Positions 9,429 through 20,447 of a DNA stretch of 32,500 bases are shown here, piece after piece (positions within the stretch are counted from its first letter, which is position 1; each line of letters begins with the position of its first letter). Source of the stretch: Bigelowiella natans CCMP2755. Taxonomy: Eukaryota; Cercozoa; Chlorarachniophyceae. A program made the position numbers and the translations under genes. Below the pieces are notes generated by a model. The model saw only the letters and a program-made list of their open reading frames with translations, made no database searches and was not told the DNA's origin. The stretch is from the NCBI GenBank assembly GCA_000320545.1, contig ADNK01000166.1:1-32500 (forward strand). Reading direction: 5' to 3'.

Positions 9429-11517
9429 CTATTTCTTGAGGCCAGGTGGTTGACACTTAAACTCCGTTTTCCCCGTCATCCAATTCTTCTTGAACCATGA
9501 GATAGTATCCTTCCAACCATCCTCAAATTTTATTAGAGGCTCATATCTGAGGGGTGTAGATAAATAAGTATACAAAACACAACCAAATGTCCAATATCTC
9601 TACCAGCACGGCATGTGACATATTTGGATACATATGCTCCCTTTCCCCAAGCCCCGTACTCTACTGTCTGTCGCTTTCTTTTTACTTTAGATCTTTCTTG
9701 GCATCAGAGATATCAAACCATCGGTGAATGGTTAGCATCTTGACCGCAAAACGATTAAGTTTCAGCTGTTTCTGGAAAGGGAAGGGGTCATGGAGTAGGG
9801 ACAAATATTAAATCAGCGAGCAGAGACGAGGGGGGAAATTGCTGAATACAATCAGTTTTGTTATGAAAGTGTGTTTTTGTGGCATTATATTGCTTATTGT
9901 CGAAGATATCGTTGCTTACTCCTGTGAAGTAGGTGATGCATTCGGATACATAGGCCGCAGTCATTAACAACCAGACCGGAAGGTGATACTATTTTTGGAC
10001 AAAGAAAAGGAAAGTGGGAGGGACATATTGTCAGAAAGGACAGAGAATAATGGGCCACCATTCAGATTTGCGGCTCTTTATCTGCTACCGAATTTCTCTC
10101 TGTTAGTCCTACCTTATCGTGTAACGACGGATAGCCTACACCAACTATCGCCTCATCGAGTCGGTCCCAGAACGACTGTGGCGCTGATGTAACAACCCCG
10201 TTCATCCATTGCATTTTTTTTGTTTTCATCGTTCATTAATTTTCAACACAGGGAATACTATCCCATCATGAATATATAGTTGTGTAAATAATGTGCACGG
10301 TCTTTCTTACGTCCATCGGTTGCGATGTAAAATCTTCCCAGAGCGGGGCTTCCCTTCTTGAGGGCCGCCTCGGCTAGAATCAATGCATGGCAGTAGTTGT
10401 CCACGTGTGTGAATGAGATCAGGTTCTTTCCCTCCCCAAATATCCTCAATCGGCCTGTTCCAGCAGCTTCAAGAAGATTGGGTAACATAAGCGGGTCTTT
10501 GGGACCGTAAACTTGATGAGGAGCGACTGCCACCTGAGAAAAGGGAAAACTCAGAAAACAATCAATTAAAAGAGAGGTTGATGAGCGAAGTTACCGTCAT
10601 AAGACGTGGAGGATCATTTGCCTTCATGCAGTATCGTTCTCCCATCGCTTTGGTGCGCGCGTATTCAGCTGTGAAGTTGCGCGGGGGTTCTCGTTCATCT
10701 GGAAACTTTAGTTCCGAGTCCCTGCCATAAGTTGGGGAGAGGAAGGTAATGTGAGTTGGATTTTGTCGCATATAGGGCAGTAAAATATACAGCGGGTAGG
10801 GGAAATAGGACTGATGGCCTTACTTCTTTCCCACAATGTCTAAATTAAGAGGATCAAAGCGCGTTGATGGAGAGGAACTCATCACGATCTTTGTAATTCC
10901 TGCAGGATTTTAATAATGATTCAGTCTCTGCACGCTGTCACTCTACATCATATCTATATGGTATGGTTTATGAGTCGAGAGAAACCGAGTTTCTTGCAGG
11001 CCTTGACTACGTTCACAGTGCCGAGATAGTTTACACGCTCGTACAGGGGATGCGGATAATAGGGCCTGAGTGAAGACGTACGCTATATTTATGATATGAA
11101 ATTTGGATGAACTACATTTCATACGACTCCATCATCTATTATCTCAGCCTAACCCGACAACTGCCGCAATGTGGAAAACCACATCGCAATCCCGAAACGC
11201 CTTTTCGACATCCTTAATTTCTGCCAGATCTCCCTATGATAGGTAGAACGCAATAAGACGCATGCTGTCTGAAATGTATGTGGCGGTAGACATCAAAGGG
11301 AAATACCTGGATGTACTCAACGGCTTTGTGCTCAATCCCATCCTTCGGCCTCGGGCGAATGTCAAACGATACCTTCGAAGAATGCACAAATCAGCATGGA
11401 TGTCAACAATCAATCACTGTTCGTCAGTCTCACCACTCGCTTTGCGCCTCGCTCGACAAGCATTTCCACCAGGCGCTGACCAACAAATCCAGTTCCTCCT
11501 GTGACGGCAGCCCTCAT
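9429..11517 (-). CDS. 3-beta-hydroxysteroid dehydrogenase / sterol C4-decarboxylase (NSDHL/ERG26-like), 11 exons
   Basis: The likely reaction is NAD-dependent oxidation and decarboxylation of 4-carboxysterols, on ER membranes, in sterol synthesis. Minus-strand exons: 11517-11434, 11372-11307, 11233-11154, 11065-10986, 10899-10824, 10721-10595, 10533-10311, 10183-10113, 9988-9920, 9765-9686, 9546-9429. All junctions are GT-AG and in phase; 357 residues, normal for the family. Seen: Rossmann glycine motif VTGGTGFVG (residues 5-13), VVSFDIRP after the second strand, CDVVFHIAAVVGP, MSSSPSTRF, catalytic YARTK (Tyr149, Lys153), VYGPKDPLMLPNLLEAA, SFTHVDNYCHALILAE. A hydrophobic helix (LPVWLLMTAAYVSECITYF) near the C-terminus fits membrane attachment. 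The start ATG sits exactly at the usual MxAxVTGGTGF start; a stop precedes it in frame and no upstream ATG exists in that frame. The gene is divergent from AQR. A different sterol or flavonoid-type SDR substrate cannot be excluded. Confidence 0.94.
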
Positions 11518-11974
11518 TTTCTGTCTCTCTTTATATTCGTCTTTCCAGGCAGGGACGAATGTATACGGGAGAGTGACGATCAACGTCGCCGACGTCGCGA
11601 TTCCACTCCCTGCCACTGCCGAGAAAGATCAGGCATTATCGGGGATTCCCTCCGGGATTCAGCTCTTGGAACAATCAGCAGGGCGATCTGATGAACAGCG
11701 AAGAGGTAAAGGACAAACTTCGTCTGATTTTGAAAGCTGAAGTGTCGATTTTCCGATGAATTAAATGCGCCTGACTTTAGAATATCGGGGTTTTAATACG
11801 AGTTTGGACGCTCCAGGAGGATCATTGAGTTGCCGTTTAATTACTTTAATTATGCCAAGATTTCGACTTTTTGGATGAAAAAGTATTGGGTTTGATATAC
11901 TTTGCCTGATTGCAAAGTTAGAGTAAATCTGATATCTGCCGCCCCACAGTCCGGTCCCCGCACTCAGCAAGAAG
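11518..11974. promoter_or_regulatory. 457-base gap between divergent start codons, shared promoter
   Basis: The dehydrogenase (minus) and AQR (plus) ATGs face away from each other across this gap, so both promoters and 5' UTRs must lie here unless upstream non-coding exons exist. No TATA box or clear motif was recognised. A minus-strand upstream ORF is annotated separately. Confidence 0.6.
11580..11636 (-). other. Short upstream ORF before the sterol dehydrogenase
   Basis: ATG at 11636-11634 opens an 18-codon frame (MPDLSRQWQGVES, then Arg-rich) that stops at 11580, 62 bases before the main ATG. It would be translated only if transcription starts upstream of 11636. It could damp translation of the main frame; that is inference. 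Confidence 0.35.
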
Positions 11975-14900
11975 ATGCCCGCGGAGGAGACCAAGAAAGG
12001 GGTGAAGAGGCCCGCAAAAACAACTCCAAATAACAAAAGTAAACCTAAAAGATCAAAGACTAAAAAAGGCAAAGAGAAAAAGAGTGGTCCAGGGTCTCAA
12101 CCAACTGTGAAAGACATTCTGAATGATCGCCTCACCCCTCTCGCGAATGCGTATTGGGCACTCGGTCAAAAGTCACTGAGACCCTACGATGCGAAGGTTG
12201 TTGAACAGATTTATAAGACAGAGCTTTCAGGAAGTGATCTAAAGAAGATTAATTCTCGGGCCGTGTTGCTAGAATTTAGCTCCTATTTGGAGAATTACCT
12301 CTGGAAGAACCTAGACCCGAAGACTTCAACATTTAGCCATATCATGTCCATTGTCATGATGGTCAATGAGAAGTTCAGAGAGAACGTACCTATATGGGAT
12401 GTCTTCCATGCACGAAATGAAGAACACATTGTTCCCTTTTTTGCACGGGTCTTTGGGTTGGGCTCGGAAAAGGAGATGACCTTGGTGGAAAAGATATCGC
12501 AGGTACTTTTCCTTATCAACTGCTATTCAAGTTTGGAGGATCAAAAGGTGCGATCCTGCTGTATGAAATATATTAGCCTTCCGATGTGGAAGCATCTAAG
12601 CAAAACTCGCCTTCGTGAAAATTTTCATCGGACACCCAAACTGCAAGCAGTTTGGAAAGTTATCGAGTCCAAACACACCGCAGCAGAATCGGATTTCTTT
12701 CCTAACCTCATGAAGGACTTCTTTTCCTACCTTGAGAAACCAAAGTTGGTTCATCTCGAACTGAAATACGTCTTGAGATGCATGGAGTTCTTTGTGGACT
12801 TACTGTCACGATTACCAACCCGACGATTTTTTCGGCCTTTGGTTGTGGATTGCCACTTTGTCGTGCGCTGTAATTTAAGCAATGTTTTCAAATCCCCAAA
12901 AGGAAAGCTCCTTCGTCAGTTGCTCAATATGATCATTTTTTATGAGGCATTCAATATCGACGATTCCGAAGGTAAAGCTCTCACTGAGAAGGAGATTGAA
13001 GTGCGACGACACGAAAGAATCGAAAGGCTTCAGGGTATGGCATTTAAGTTTTTCCGCAAGGAAATGTCATCGTTAGTGTTAGGATCTGTCTCGTCAATGG
13101 ATACTCGAGAGAACATACTTAAGCATCTTGAGAAGCTTTCCCTCCCGCGTCTCCGTGAACTCTGCGAGCGAGTCGGAATTCTAAGCAGCAAGGATGACAC
13201 TTCATTCTTGGAGGTCAAGCCCTGATCATTGGAAAAAAACGCTGAGCTCGCATCAACATCTTAATTTTCTGAGATTTTTTCAAACGATGGAAAGAATAGA
13301 TGTTGTACATATTTCATTGTTATTCTTGTATCACATTTGTACTGGAAGTAACGTAAATGTGATTTTCGTTATTCGCAGGTTCCTGAAAACAAAAAGTTTC
13401 TGTCCGAAATATTCGTAACATCTTTCGAAAAACGGAGGTCCCAGCGTCAAGAAGTAAGTGCTCTACCTTTATATCCGTCGGAAGAGGTTTTGTGGGATAT
13501 GAATCTGGTCCCTGAGCTGAATTATCAAGGAGATGAAGTGTTGGCTCTTCCGAAACTGAATTTGCAATTTTTGACGATCTATGATTATCTCCTCCGAAAC
13601 TTCAATCTTTTTCGCCTCGAGAGCACGTATGAGATTCGCGAGGATCTAAAAAATGTAGTTCATCGACTCAAGCCACGTCTTGCCGGGAATGGCGAAACTG
13701 TATTCACTGGCTGGGCGAAGATGGCCGTGCCAATAAAGGAATTCAGTATTACGAAGGTTCAAAAGCCTAAGATTGGAGAAGTGAAGCCAGCACTAGTTCA
13801 AGCTGAGGTGACTGTTGATCTTGCGCCATTCCAAACATACGTGAGGCAGGACTGGGAGGCCATACGAGAACATGATGTTCTTTTCTTGTTGAGCATCGAG
13901 GCAAAATATGGTCTAGAAGAGAAAATAGCGAAAAAGAAATCGATGAAACAACGTTTGGACCCCAAAGAATTAGGAATCAAGTACGTCCGCGGTTGTGAGG
14001 TACGAATTGTACTCGATGAAGAAAAGAGCATGATTGGTGAGCGGAAAAAGGATGGCACCCTCCGAGAAGGAGTCGGGGATCTGCGCACCTACAAGGTTGA
14101 AATGGACACTGCCCAGTATCAGATGGATATGACCGCGGTGGTGGATGGGAAGGATGACGTTAACCAAACTTTTAATCTACTCGTCAAGCGAAAAGCGAAG
14201 GAAAACAACTTCAAAGCCGTTCTGGCGACCATCCGAAATCTGATGGCCGGTCAGTTTGTAATCCCGGAGTGGCTTCACGATGTCTTTCTGGGCTATGGAG
14301 ACCCTGGGTCGGCAACATACCGCTCGGTGGCATCGCCAACATGGGATCTTAAGTTTGCCGATTCTTTTCTCAGCTTTAAGCACCTGAAGTCCTGTTTTGA
14401 ACATGAATACGAAGTGAAAGTTGAAGGCGGGGCGTCTGGAAAGGATGTTGCTCTGCCGCCTTACAACTTGCAGTTCTTGGACCAGAAAGCACGCGTTGAA
14501 ACCGTTGATCAGGACGGGGATACCAAAATGGACGTGAACAGCACGAAAGGGAAGAAGAAGCCAGTCCTGAAAGTTATCCCATACAAGTTCCCGGAACCAG
14601 GACCATATCCCGAGGATCAGCCAAAAAGAAATAAGATTCAGTTCACCGGGAAGCAGGTAGACCCCATGAACTATCATATGCTATATGCCCATGGTTTTAA
14701 TTTCTTCATTTCTTGTTATTACCACATAGGTTGAGGCTGTTCGTTCTGGTTTAAATCATGGCCTGACAATGATAGTCGGCCCCCCCGGAACGGGCAAGAC
14801 CGACGTAGCGGTGCAGATTATGGCAGAACTCTTCCACAACAACCCTAATCAAAGAACTCTTCTGGTAACACATTCAAACCATGCATTGAATGATTTATTT

Positions 14901-17306
14901 GAGAAGATTATGCAGAGAGATATTGACGAAAGATATCTCCTGCGTATGGGACGAGGGGAGGAGGAGCTGCAAACTGAGAAGGACTTTTCCAAATTCGGTC
15001 GAGTTAACTACATGCTTGAACGACGGCTCCATTGTCTGGAAGAAGTGGGTCGATTCGCCAAAAGCCTCGGGCTCGGAGATGATGCTGGATACACATGCGA
15101 AACTGCAGCACACTTTTATCTGCAATATGTGTTGGCGAGATGGGAAGTGTTCATCTCGCAGTGGGAGAAGTTCAAGAAGGATGGAACGAAACCACCAAAG
15201 CCACAAATGCAACAAGTTGTCGAACCAGAAACAAAGAAAGCTGGGGAAAAGGCTGAGTCTATGGAAGAGGAAGAGGAAGAAGAGGTAGTAATACTAATTT
15301 TCAAAAAGAACACACGATGAATCAACCTTTAATTCATTATGAACGGGTCTTTCGTGAGGCGCCATCGTCGTTACTCTCGTCGTGATCTCATTTTTTTTTA
15401 CCAGGACGAGAAAGAGGAAGAAAAGCCCCCGGTCGCGGATGTTGTTACCCCTCCATCGAACGTCGTCCTCGGATTTGTTGAGGAGTATTTCCCCTTCAGT
15501 ATCTTCTTCTCGAACGCGCCCAAGAAGGTGTTCACTGGAAATGACGATGTCGATATCGAAAAGGCTTGGGGTTGCTGGAGACACCTAAAGAACTTGTTCC
15601 TTGAACTGGAGGAATGCAGGCCGTTTGAGATCCTTCGCAACTACAAGGACCGTGGCAACTATCTAATCTCAAAGCATGCGAAGGTCATTGCGATGACCTG
15701 TACCCACGCTGCGATTCGTCGAGGAGAATTTGTGAGATTGAATATGCAATACGACAACCTCATTATGGAGGAGTCAGCCCAGATTCTTGAGATCGAGACA
15801 TTCATACCAATGCTTCTCCAAGAACACGATAAGGAATTCGGCTGTAGATTAAAACGGGTGGTGCTACTAGGAGATCATAACCAGCTTCCTCCAATCATCA
15901 AGAATATGGCATTCCAGAAGTACTCTCACATGGACCAATCCCTATTCTCACGTTTTATTCGACTTGGGACTCCCCACATCCAACTTAACGCTCAAGGGCG
16001 TTCCAGGGGCTCCATCGCAAAATTGTGGAATTGGCGGTATAAAGAGTTGGGAGACCTTCCTCATGTTGCAGAGCGTAAGGAGTTCCTGAAGGCGAATTCC
16101 GGATTCTCTTATGAGTATCAATTTATTAACGTGGAAGATCTTCGTGGAAAAGGCTGCACGTCACCGATGCCGTACTTCTACCAGAATCTTGCGGAGGCTG
16201 AGTACATAGTGCAGGTGTACATGTACATGCGTCTGCTCGGATATCCCGCCAGCACGATATCTATCTTGACAACGTACAACGGCCAAAAGGCTCTTCTTGA
16301 AGACATAGTTAATCAGAGATGCCGCAACAACTCGTTCTATGGCGCCCCCGCTCGTATTTCGACTGTCGACAAGTACCAGGGTCAACAAAACGATTACATT
16401 CTTCTGTCGCTCGTCCGGACCAAAACTGCTGGTCACATCAGGGACGTTCGCCGTCTTGTAGTAGCAATGTCTCGTGCTAGATTGGGCCTTTACGTATTCG
16501 GAAAGGAGAAGCTTTATCGAAACTGTTTCGAGCTTGCGAACACGTTCAACTTATTCCAGAAAAGGCCAACGAAGTTGTGCTTGAACCTCTCAGAGCTTAC
16601 TTCGTTGACGGAACGTTCGGTCGAAAAGACTGGAAAACTGTTCAAGGTCACGGATGTGGCCCATATGGGAAGCATCGTTTCTCAGATGGCACAACGTGCG
16701 CATCAAAACATTGTTCAGCATCATTACATTCAACAACAGGAAGAGGCAAACCAAAAAATGATGGAAGAGCAAGAAGTGAAGAAAACGATTGAAGAGAAGA
16801 AAGCGGAATATGCAAAAATGGATGGTCAAACAAATGCCACCAATGAGGAAGCCACACATGAGGAAGAGAATCAGGAGACAGTGGTTGAAGCAGCTCCATC
16901 TGGGCAAGAAGAGGGATCATCCATGCCCGGATCAGATATCACACCGCCTGGAAAGGTTCCTGTGGAAAAGAAAAGAAATGACGAAACTACCAAGACAACT
17001 GCAACGGCTGCGGTTTCAGAAATGGAAAGTCCATCAGGAGAGGCTAAAAAAGCAGAAAAAGAAGCCCCTAAGCCTATGGAAGAGGATACTAGTACTGCGG
17101 AGGCTGAGTCAACGCAGCAGGAGACGAAGGAGGCTGAAATCCCTAAGGAAGAAGAGGAAAAAGAAGAAGATGAAGTAGCGGAAATTCCTGATTATAAATC
17201 TATGAAGTTTCGCGAGTTGCAGAAATTATGCAAAGAAAATGGTCTAAAAGCTTCAGGAAAAAAAACAGCACTAATTGAGAGATTACTTGGACTCCACTCA
17301 AAGTGA
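11975..17306 (+). CDS. AQR: Aquarius/IBP160-type spliceosomal SF1 RNA helicase with C-terminal SAP domain
   Basis: Aquarius is an intron-binding helicase of the spliceosome. Exons 11975-13213, 13379-14656, 14730-15284 and 15405-17306 join in phase 0; 1,657 residues against roughly 1,485 in human. A basic Lys-rich N-terminus (residues 1-45) is followed by the family's helical N-terminal region ([17 protein letters not shown] onward), then [28 protein letters not shown] and [19 protein letters not shown]. The helicase core shows Walker A GPPGTGKT (856-863), motif [13 protein letters not shown] (about 1145), GDHNQLPP (about 1180), [12 protein letters not shown] (about 1349) and [13 protein letters not shown] (about 1379). 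After about residue 1450 comes an acidic/Lys-rich low-complexity tail and a final 38 residues, [20 protein letters not shown] plus [10 protein letters not shown], that read as a SAP nucleic-acid-binding motif. The animal protein as I know it lacks this. Exons are large, in sharp contrast to BTAF1. Confidence 0.96.
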
Positions 17307-17459
17307 AAGGATGATTGCATCCGCTAGTGAATGAGAAGTGAGATAAGTCTTAAATAATTAAGCATGTCGCGTAGTTACCACAAAATCCAAGGAACGTTGT
17401 ACGATTTACGAACACTACGAATGCATTGTACAACTGCACACATATACACGTGAGCTTTC
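17307..17459. other. 3' flank of AQR
   Basis: AT-rich with TAAATAATTAAG near 17351. No gene is seen; the AQR 3' UTR probably ends here. Confidence 0.4.
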
Positions 17460-17687
17460 ATGACTGCACATGTCAATCATGCAATGATTGTTAGTAGGCG
17501 TACCTTGAAACAGCACATTTTTGTGGCAACAGAGGAGGCAACTAGTGCGGGTATGGGAAAAGGTGAAATTGGTAGCAGAGCCTCCTACCTCATCCGAACT
17601 GTCGCAAGCTCGGTCCGTGCATTGCAATGTGACATGGGGCACGTGATGATCGCATCTGCAGCAAGGCATGAGGCGTGCAGAAACTGA
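17460..17687 (+). other. Unrecognised open frame, possible gene fragment
   Basis: A 75-codon frame has a protein-like middle (TLKQHIFVATEEATSAGMGK, then EIGSRASYLIRTVASS). It ends without a domain I know. An overlapping Cys-rich minus-strand frame is equally open, so coding status is uncertain. It lies in the repeat-rich stretch after AQR and may be a remnant. Confidence 0.2.
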
Positions 17688-17812
17688 ATGAAGACATTGC
17701 GCGTGCGCCAATGGAGCAGCATGGATGCCTGTTGTTTTGCTAGTTTTGCTGCACATGCATGTGAGCGCGTCACCCATCTAGCCATGCTGGCATGGCAAAG
17801 AAAGAAAGAAAC

Positions 17813-17935
17813 GTGATGATCGACCACATTTCCAAAGTGTTCTAGCTAGCTAGCTAGCCAGAACAGCATGACATTCTGGCATTTGCAAAGCACGAAATGC
17901 AGTGCTAGCTGCCTAATGGCAGTGCCTCAAGCTGA
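17813..17935 (+). repeat. Dispersed repeat, copy 1 (with hairpin insertion)
   Basis: Shares interrupted blocks with 21646-21715: ACATTTCCAAA, then GCATTTGCA versus ACATTTGCA, CGAAATGCAGTG, and GCAGTGCCTC. Copy 1 carries about 40 extra bases made of a (CTAG)n cluster and a GCCAGAA...TTCTGGC inverted repeat. Confidence 0.5.
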
Positions 17936-17997
17936 AATTTGAACGAAGACTGAATGAGAATTGACACGTTGGCTGCTGAGAAGTCCTGGCGGCTGAC

Positions 17998-18585
17998 TCA
18001 ACTGCTTCGACACTCCCTCAGGCCTTCGCTAGTTCGGTCACGTGACAAGCAAAGGACCTGAACTCTTGAGTCAACCCGAAGGCGTGCGTGGCAGTGACTT
18101 TGCGAATCACCTTCCTGTGGTTGCCCCGCGAGGGGCTCACACATTTGGAATTTTCCGTTTTTTCCCCCACCGACTTGCATTTGTCGAATCAGGGGAAGCC
18201 AAACTTCTTCATTGAGATCCAATTTGCCAAATTGTTTGTTTGTTCAAATCAAATCCTAGCATGATCACACACTCCACACTCAGAACATCGTTTTCAGCAA
18301 CTTTTGTTGCCAATGCCTCAGTGGATTTCAATGGCTTTTCAATCTGGAATGCAGGACTGAGATCCTCTCCAAACTACATTTCCTGCGCGATTGCACAGCC
18401 TCTTTGGATCGTGCGACATCGAATGAGATCGTGAAACGGTCAGGTAGTGGCCAATGGCCAAGTCGCATGACAAAGATCTCCTACATCATTGCATCATCAT
18501 GGCACTTTTCGAGTGATCTTGCTGTTTCGGAACATTCCTAGCAAATTCTTTCTCCTTCTGATGCTTGCCGAACTCCATGTGTGCT
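17998..18585 (-). pseudogene. Decayed protein-coding remnant, frame broken several times
   Basis: Reading the minus strand from 18585 down gives protein-like stretches in different frames: MEFGKHQKEKEFARNV near 18580, then EIFVMRLGHWPLPDRFTISF (about 18480-18335), then FGEDLSPAFQIEKPLKSTEA through VECVIMLGFDL (about 18370-18210), then LDLNEEVWLPLIRQMQVGGG (18225-17998). Each is stopped or shifted where the next begins. I do not recognise the family and found no GT-AG set that joins them. A block inside it (18350-18373) resembles 21408-21430, where LGEDLSP parallels FGEDLSP, so remnants of the same element may exist twice. Confidence 0.3.
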
Positions 18586-18708
18586 AGTACATGTAGTGGT
18601 GTCTCTGTCTTCCACAGACTCAAAACTCAATCGCCGGTGAAGGCGCTCAAAACACACTAAATGGGGAATGAAGACTCCCGCATGTTTCGATCTCCATTCG
18701 GTCAATGG

Positions 18709-19000
18709 GCCTGGTTCAGTAGCAGTAAGAGTTACTGAAACCAGGCTGTGCGGTTCGACTCCTCACGAGATCACGGGGAGGTAAACTCGATTGTCACCAC
18801 GGTGCACTTTCGATTCCCTGCCTCCCACAAGGCCTAAAGGAGACTCACTAGTTGGGTCTTATAAGGTTCCGACCGCTTCCTTTAGGTGGCTACTGGTGTG
18901 GGATGAGAGGCCAGTTGAAGCTAAGGGTTTTTTAAGCCCATACTCTCTATATATATGATTTTCGTCCGGCAAAGTTTACCTCCCTTTGCGCGGATTTTTT
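18709..19000 (+). ncRNA. Candidate structured RNA with pol III-type internal boxes
   Basis: A first hairpin pairs GCCTGGTT (18709-18716) with AACCAGGC (18739-18746) and encloses CAGTAA/TTACTG (18723-18728 / 18732-18737). Three nested perfect stems follow: GGGAGGTAAACT (18776-18787) with AGTTTACCTCCC (18973-18984), TCCCACA (18823-18829) with TGTGGGA (18897-18903), and CCTAAAGGA (18833-18841) with TCCTTTAGG (18878-18886). Box A-like and exact box B-like elements lie at 18712-18723 and 18752-18762. T6 runs at 18928-18933 and 18995-19000 could terminate pol III; only the second lies beyond the outer stem. I do not recognise SRP, RNase P, MRP or a spliceosomal RNA. A tRNA-derived SINE copy is the main alternative. 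The strand follows the A and B boxes. Confidence 0.4.
18712..18762 (+). promoter_or_regulatory. Box A / box B-like internal pol III promoter
   Basis: TGGTTCAGTAGC matches 10 of 12 positions of the tRNA box A consensus TRGCNNAGYNGG. GGTTCGACTCC fits box B GGTTCGANNCC. The gap between them is 28 bases, as in tRNA genes, and the box B region can form a TTCGACT loop with a 4-of-5 stem. No anticodon arm or acceptor stem completes a tRNA. Confidence 0.45.
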
Positions 19001-19037
19001 AACATGACGAGGGAATGAAACAAAAGTATCAAAAATT

Positions 19038-20447
19038 ATGAAGTCAGTCTGGACTAAAGCCAATGAAGTGGATTCTTACAATGAAGAAGAAGAAGTGACG
19101 ATGTTCGTGAAGAGAAAGCTGTTCATAGCCAGAGTTTCTTCAGTCTCAGCGAAACAAGCACTGGTGACATATGTGAATGAAGACACCGGGGAAGATGAAA
19201 TGATTCTCAGGAGACAATATGCACTTCGGCCTGCTGAATCACTCTCTCTGAGGAACTTTAGAGATGAATCATTTAGGATTCCACTACCTCGCAAAGCCAT
19301 AGATCTAGCTCGACACCTTGAGGAAGGGGATGTCATCCAAATTGTCCAAGCCACAGTAACCTATGCTGCAGATGGTACCTCTGAAGATGTTTTACTTCGG
19401 GCTCCCCTGATCTCTGGTAGATTAAATCGAGAAAAGGTCAAAACCTGCGAGGTGGTAGTTGAGGACAACCTCTCTGTGAAATTTGATGAAATATTGGAAA
19501 CTTGCGAAGCTTCTTCAGCAGATGCTACTTGTAAGGCTACTACTGCTGCTGCTGACGAGGTTGATGATGACGACACTGTCTCGACTGTCACCGAAACTGT
19601 TGATGGAGAACAGAATGACGTGATAGGCAACAGTGTTGATGAAATAGAACCTGAGGAGATGAAGGCACATGAGAGCTACGACTGCGACGACCTTGGGGAA
19701 AGGGTTTATGCTCAGATGGACTCAATCATTTGTAAATTGACAGGCATGTTTCTTGAAAATGAGAGGGAGCAAGTTGAAGCAGTCATATGTGATAAGTTTA
19801 CGCTTCGTGAGGAAATGATCAGAGCTTTACAGCATCTCAACGAAGCAGAGAAAGAAGAACAGCTGCCTACTTCAGAAGTGAAAACGCAACTGGATGCTCC
19901 TACTCGTGCTCCTGTGGTTCAGCCTCCAAAGACAAAGACTAAGCAAGATTGGAAGGATTTGAGAAGAAAATTAAGAGGAGAACCACAGTGTACTGAGAGA
20001 GCGAGCAATGTGAAGAGGGAGAAGGTTTCGAAGGCTCCAGAGGAATCTGAAAAGAAATCTGAGCTATTTAAATTGCATCGAGCAGATACCAGAACAATGA
20101 AGAGCCTTGAGATCCCTTCTCTGTTGAAGCCTATTCATGGTGGTGATGATGGCTGGAAGACTGTCACAAGCAAGAAACCCAAGAGAAGGTATCTGAAACT
20201 TCGGATCGAAGATCTTAGAGCTGGAGACGAGTACGTGGGAGAAGTTACGGACGCCTTCAACTTCGGTTGCTTCATAAACTTCGGATGTGAAAAGGAAGGA
20301 CTCATGCGCTATGCCCACCCACGGAGCAAATCTGTGGGGCCTAAGGACAGGTTCGGGGTGAAGCGGGGGCAGAAAATGAAGGTCAGGGTGTTCAAGGCTG
20401 ACAGCTGTCGTCGAAGGATTTATCTAGACTTTGTCCATTATGCCTGA
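19038..20447 (+). CDS. S1 RNA-binding domain protein, intronless, unrecognised N-terminus
   Basis: A single 469-codon open frame. Residues about 395-468 form an S1 (OB-fold) domain: LRAGDEYVGEVTDAFNFGCF with INFGCEKEGLMRYAH, then GVKRGQKMKVRVFKADSC and RRIYLDF. This implies RNA binding, as in ribosome- or exosome-linked S1 proteins; the exact partner cannot be told. Residues 25-75 (FIARVSSVSAKQALVTYVNE) look like a small beta-barrel, possibly Tudor-like. The middle (150-200 and 270-330) is acidic and Lys-rich, likely disordered. No signal or transit peptide stands out. The first ATG in the frame was used; it lies 38 bases after a T6 run ending the candidate RNA. The lack of introns and the position between decayed repeats suggest a retrocopy or a transferred gene, but the frame is intact, so it is probably functional. 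Confidence 0.85.
   Translation: MKSVWTKANEVDSYNEEEEVTMFVKRKLFIARVSSVSAKQALVTYVNEDTGEDEMILRRQYALRPAESLSLRNFRDESFRIPLPRKAIDLARHLEEGDVIQIVQATVTYAADGTSEDVLLRAPLISGRLNREKVKTCEVVVEDNLSVKFDEILETCEASSADATCKATTAAADEVDDDDTVSTVTETVDGEQNDVIGNSVDEIEPEEMKAHESYDCDDLGERVYAQMDSIICKLTGMFLENEREQVEAVICDKFTLREEMIRALQHLNEAEKEEQLPTSEVKTQLDAPTRAPVVQPPKTKTKQDWKDLRRKLRGEPQCTERASNVKREKVSKAPEESEKKSELFKLHRADTRTMKSLEIPSLLKPIHGGDDGWKTVTSKKPKRRYLKLRIEDLRAGDEYVGEVTDAFNFGCFINFGCEKEGLMRYAHPRSKSVGPKDRFGVKRGQKMKVRVFKADSCRRRIYLDFVHYA

Noticed and set aside
14177-14677. 166-codon minus-strand frame inside AQR
   Set aside because: It is antisense to a strongly conserved AQR exon.
18705-18775. Conventional tRNA gene
   Set aside because: Box A and B are present, but no cloverleaf, anticodon arm or acceptor stem can be completed.
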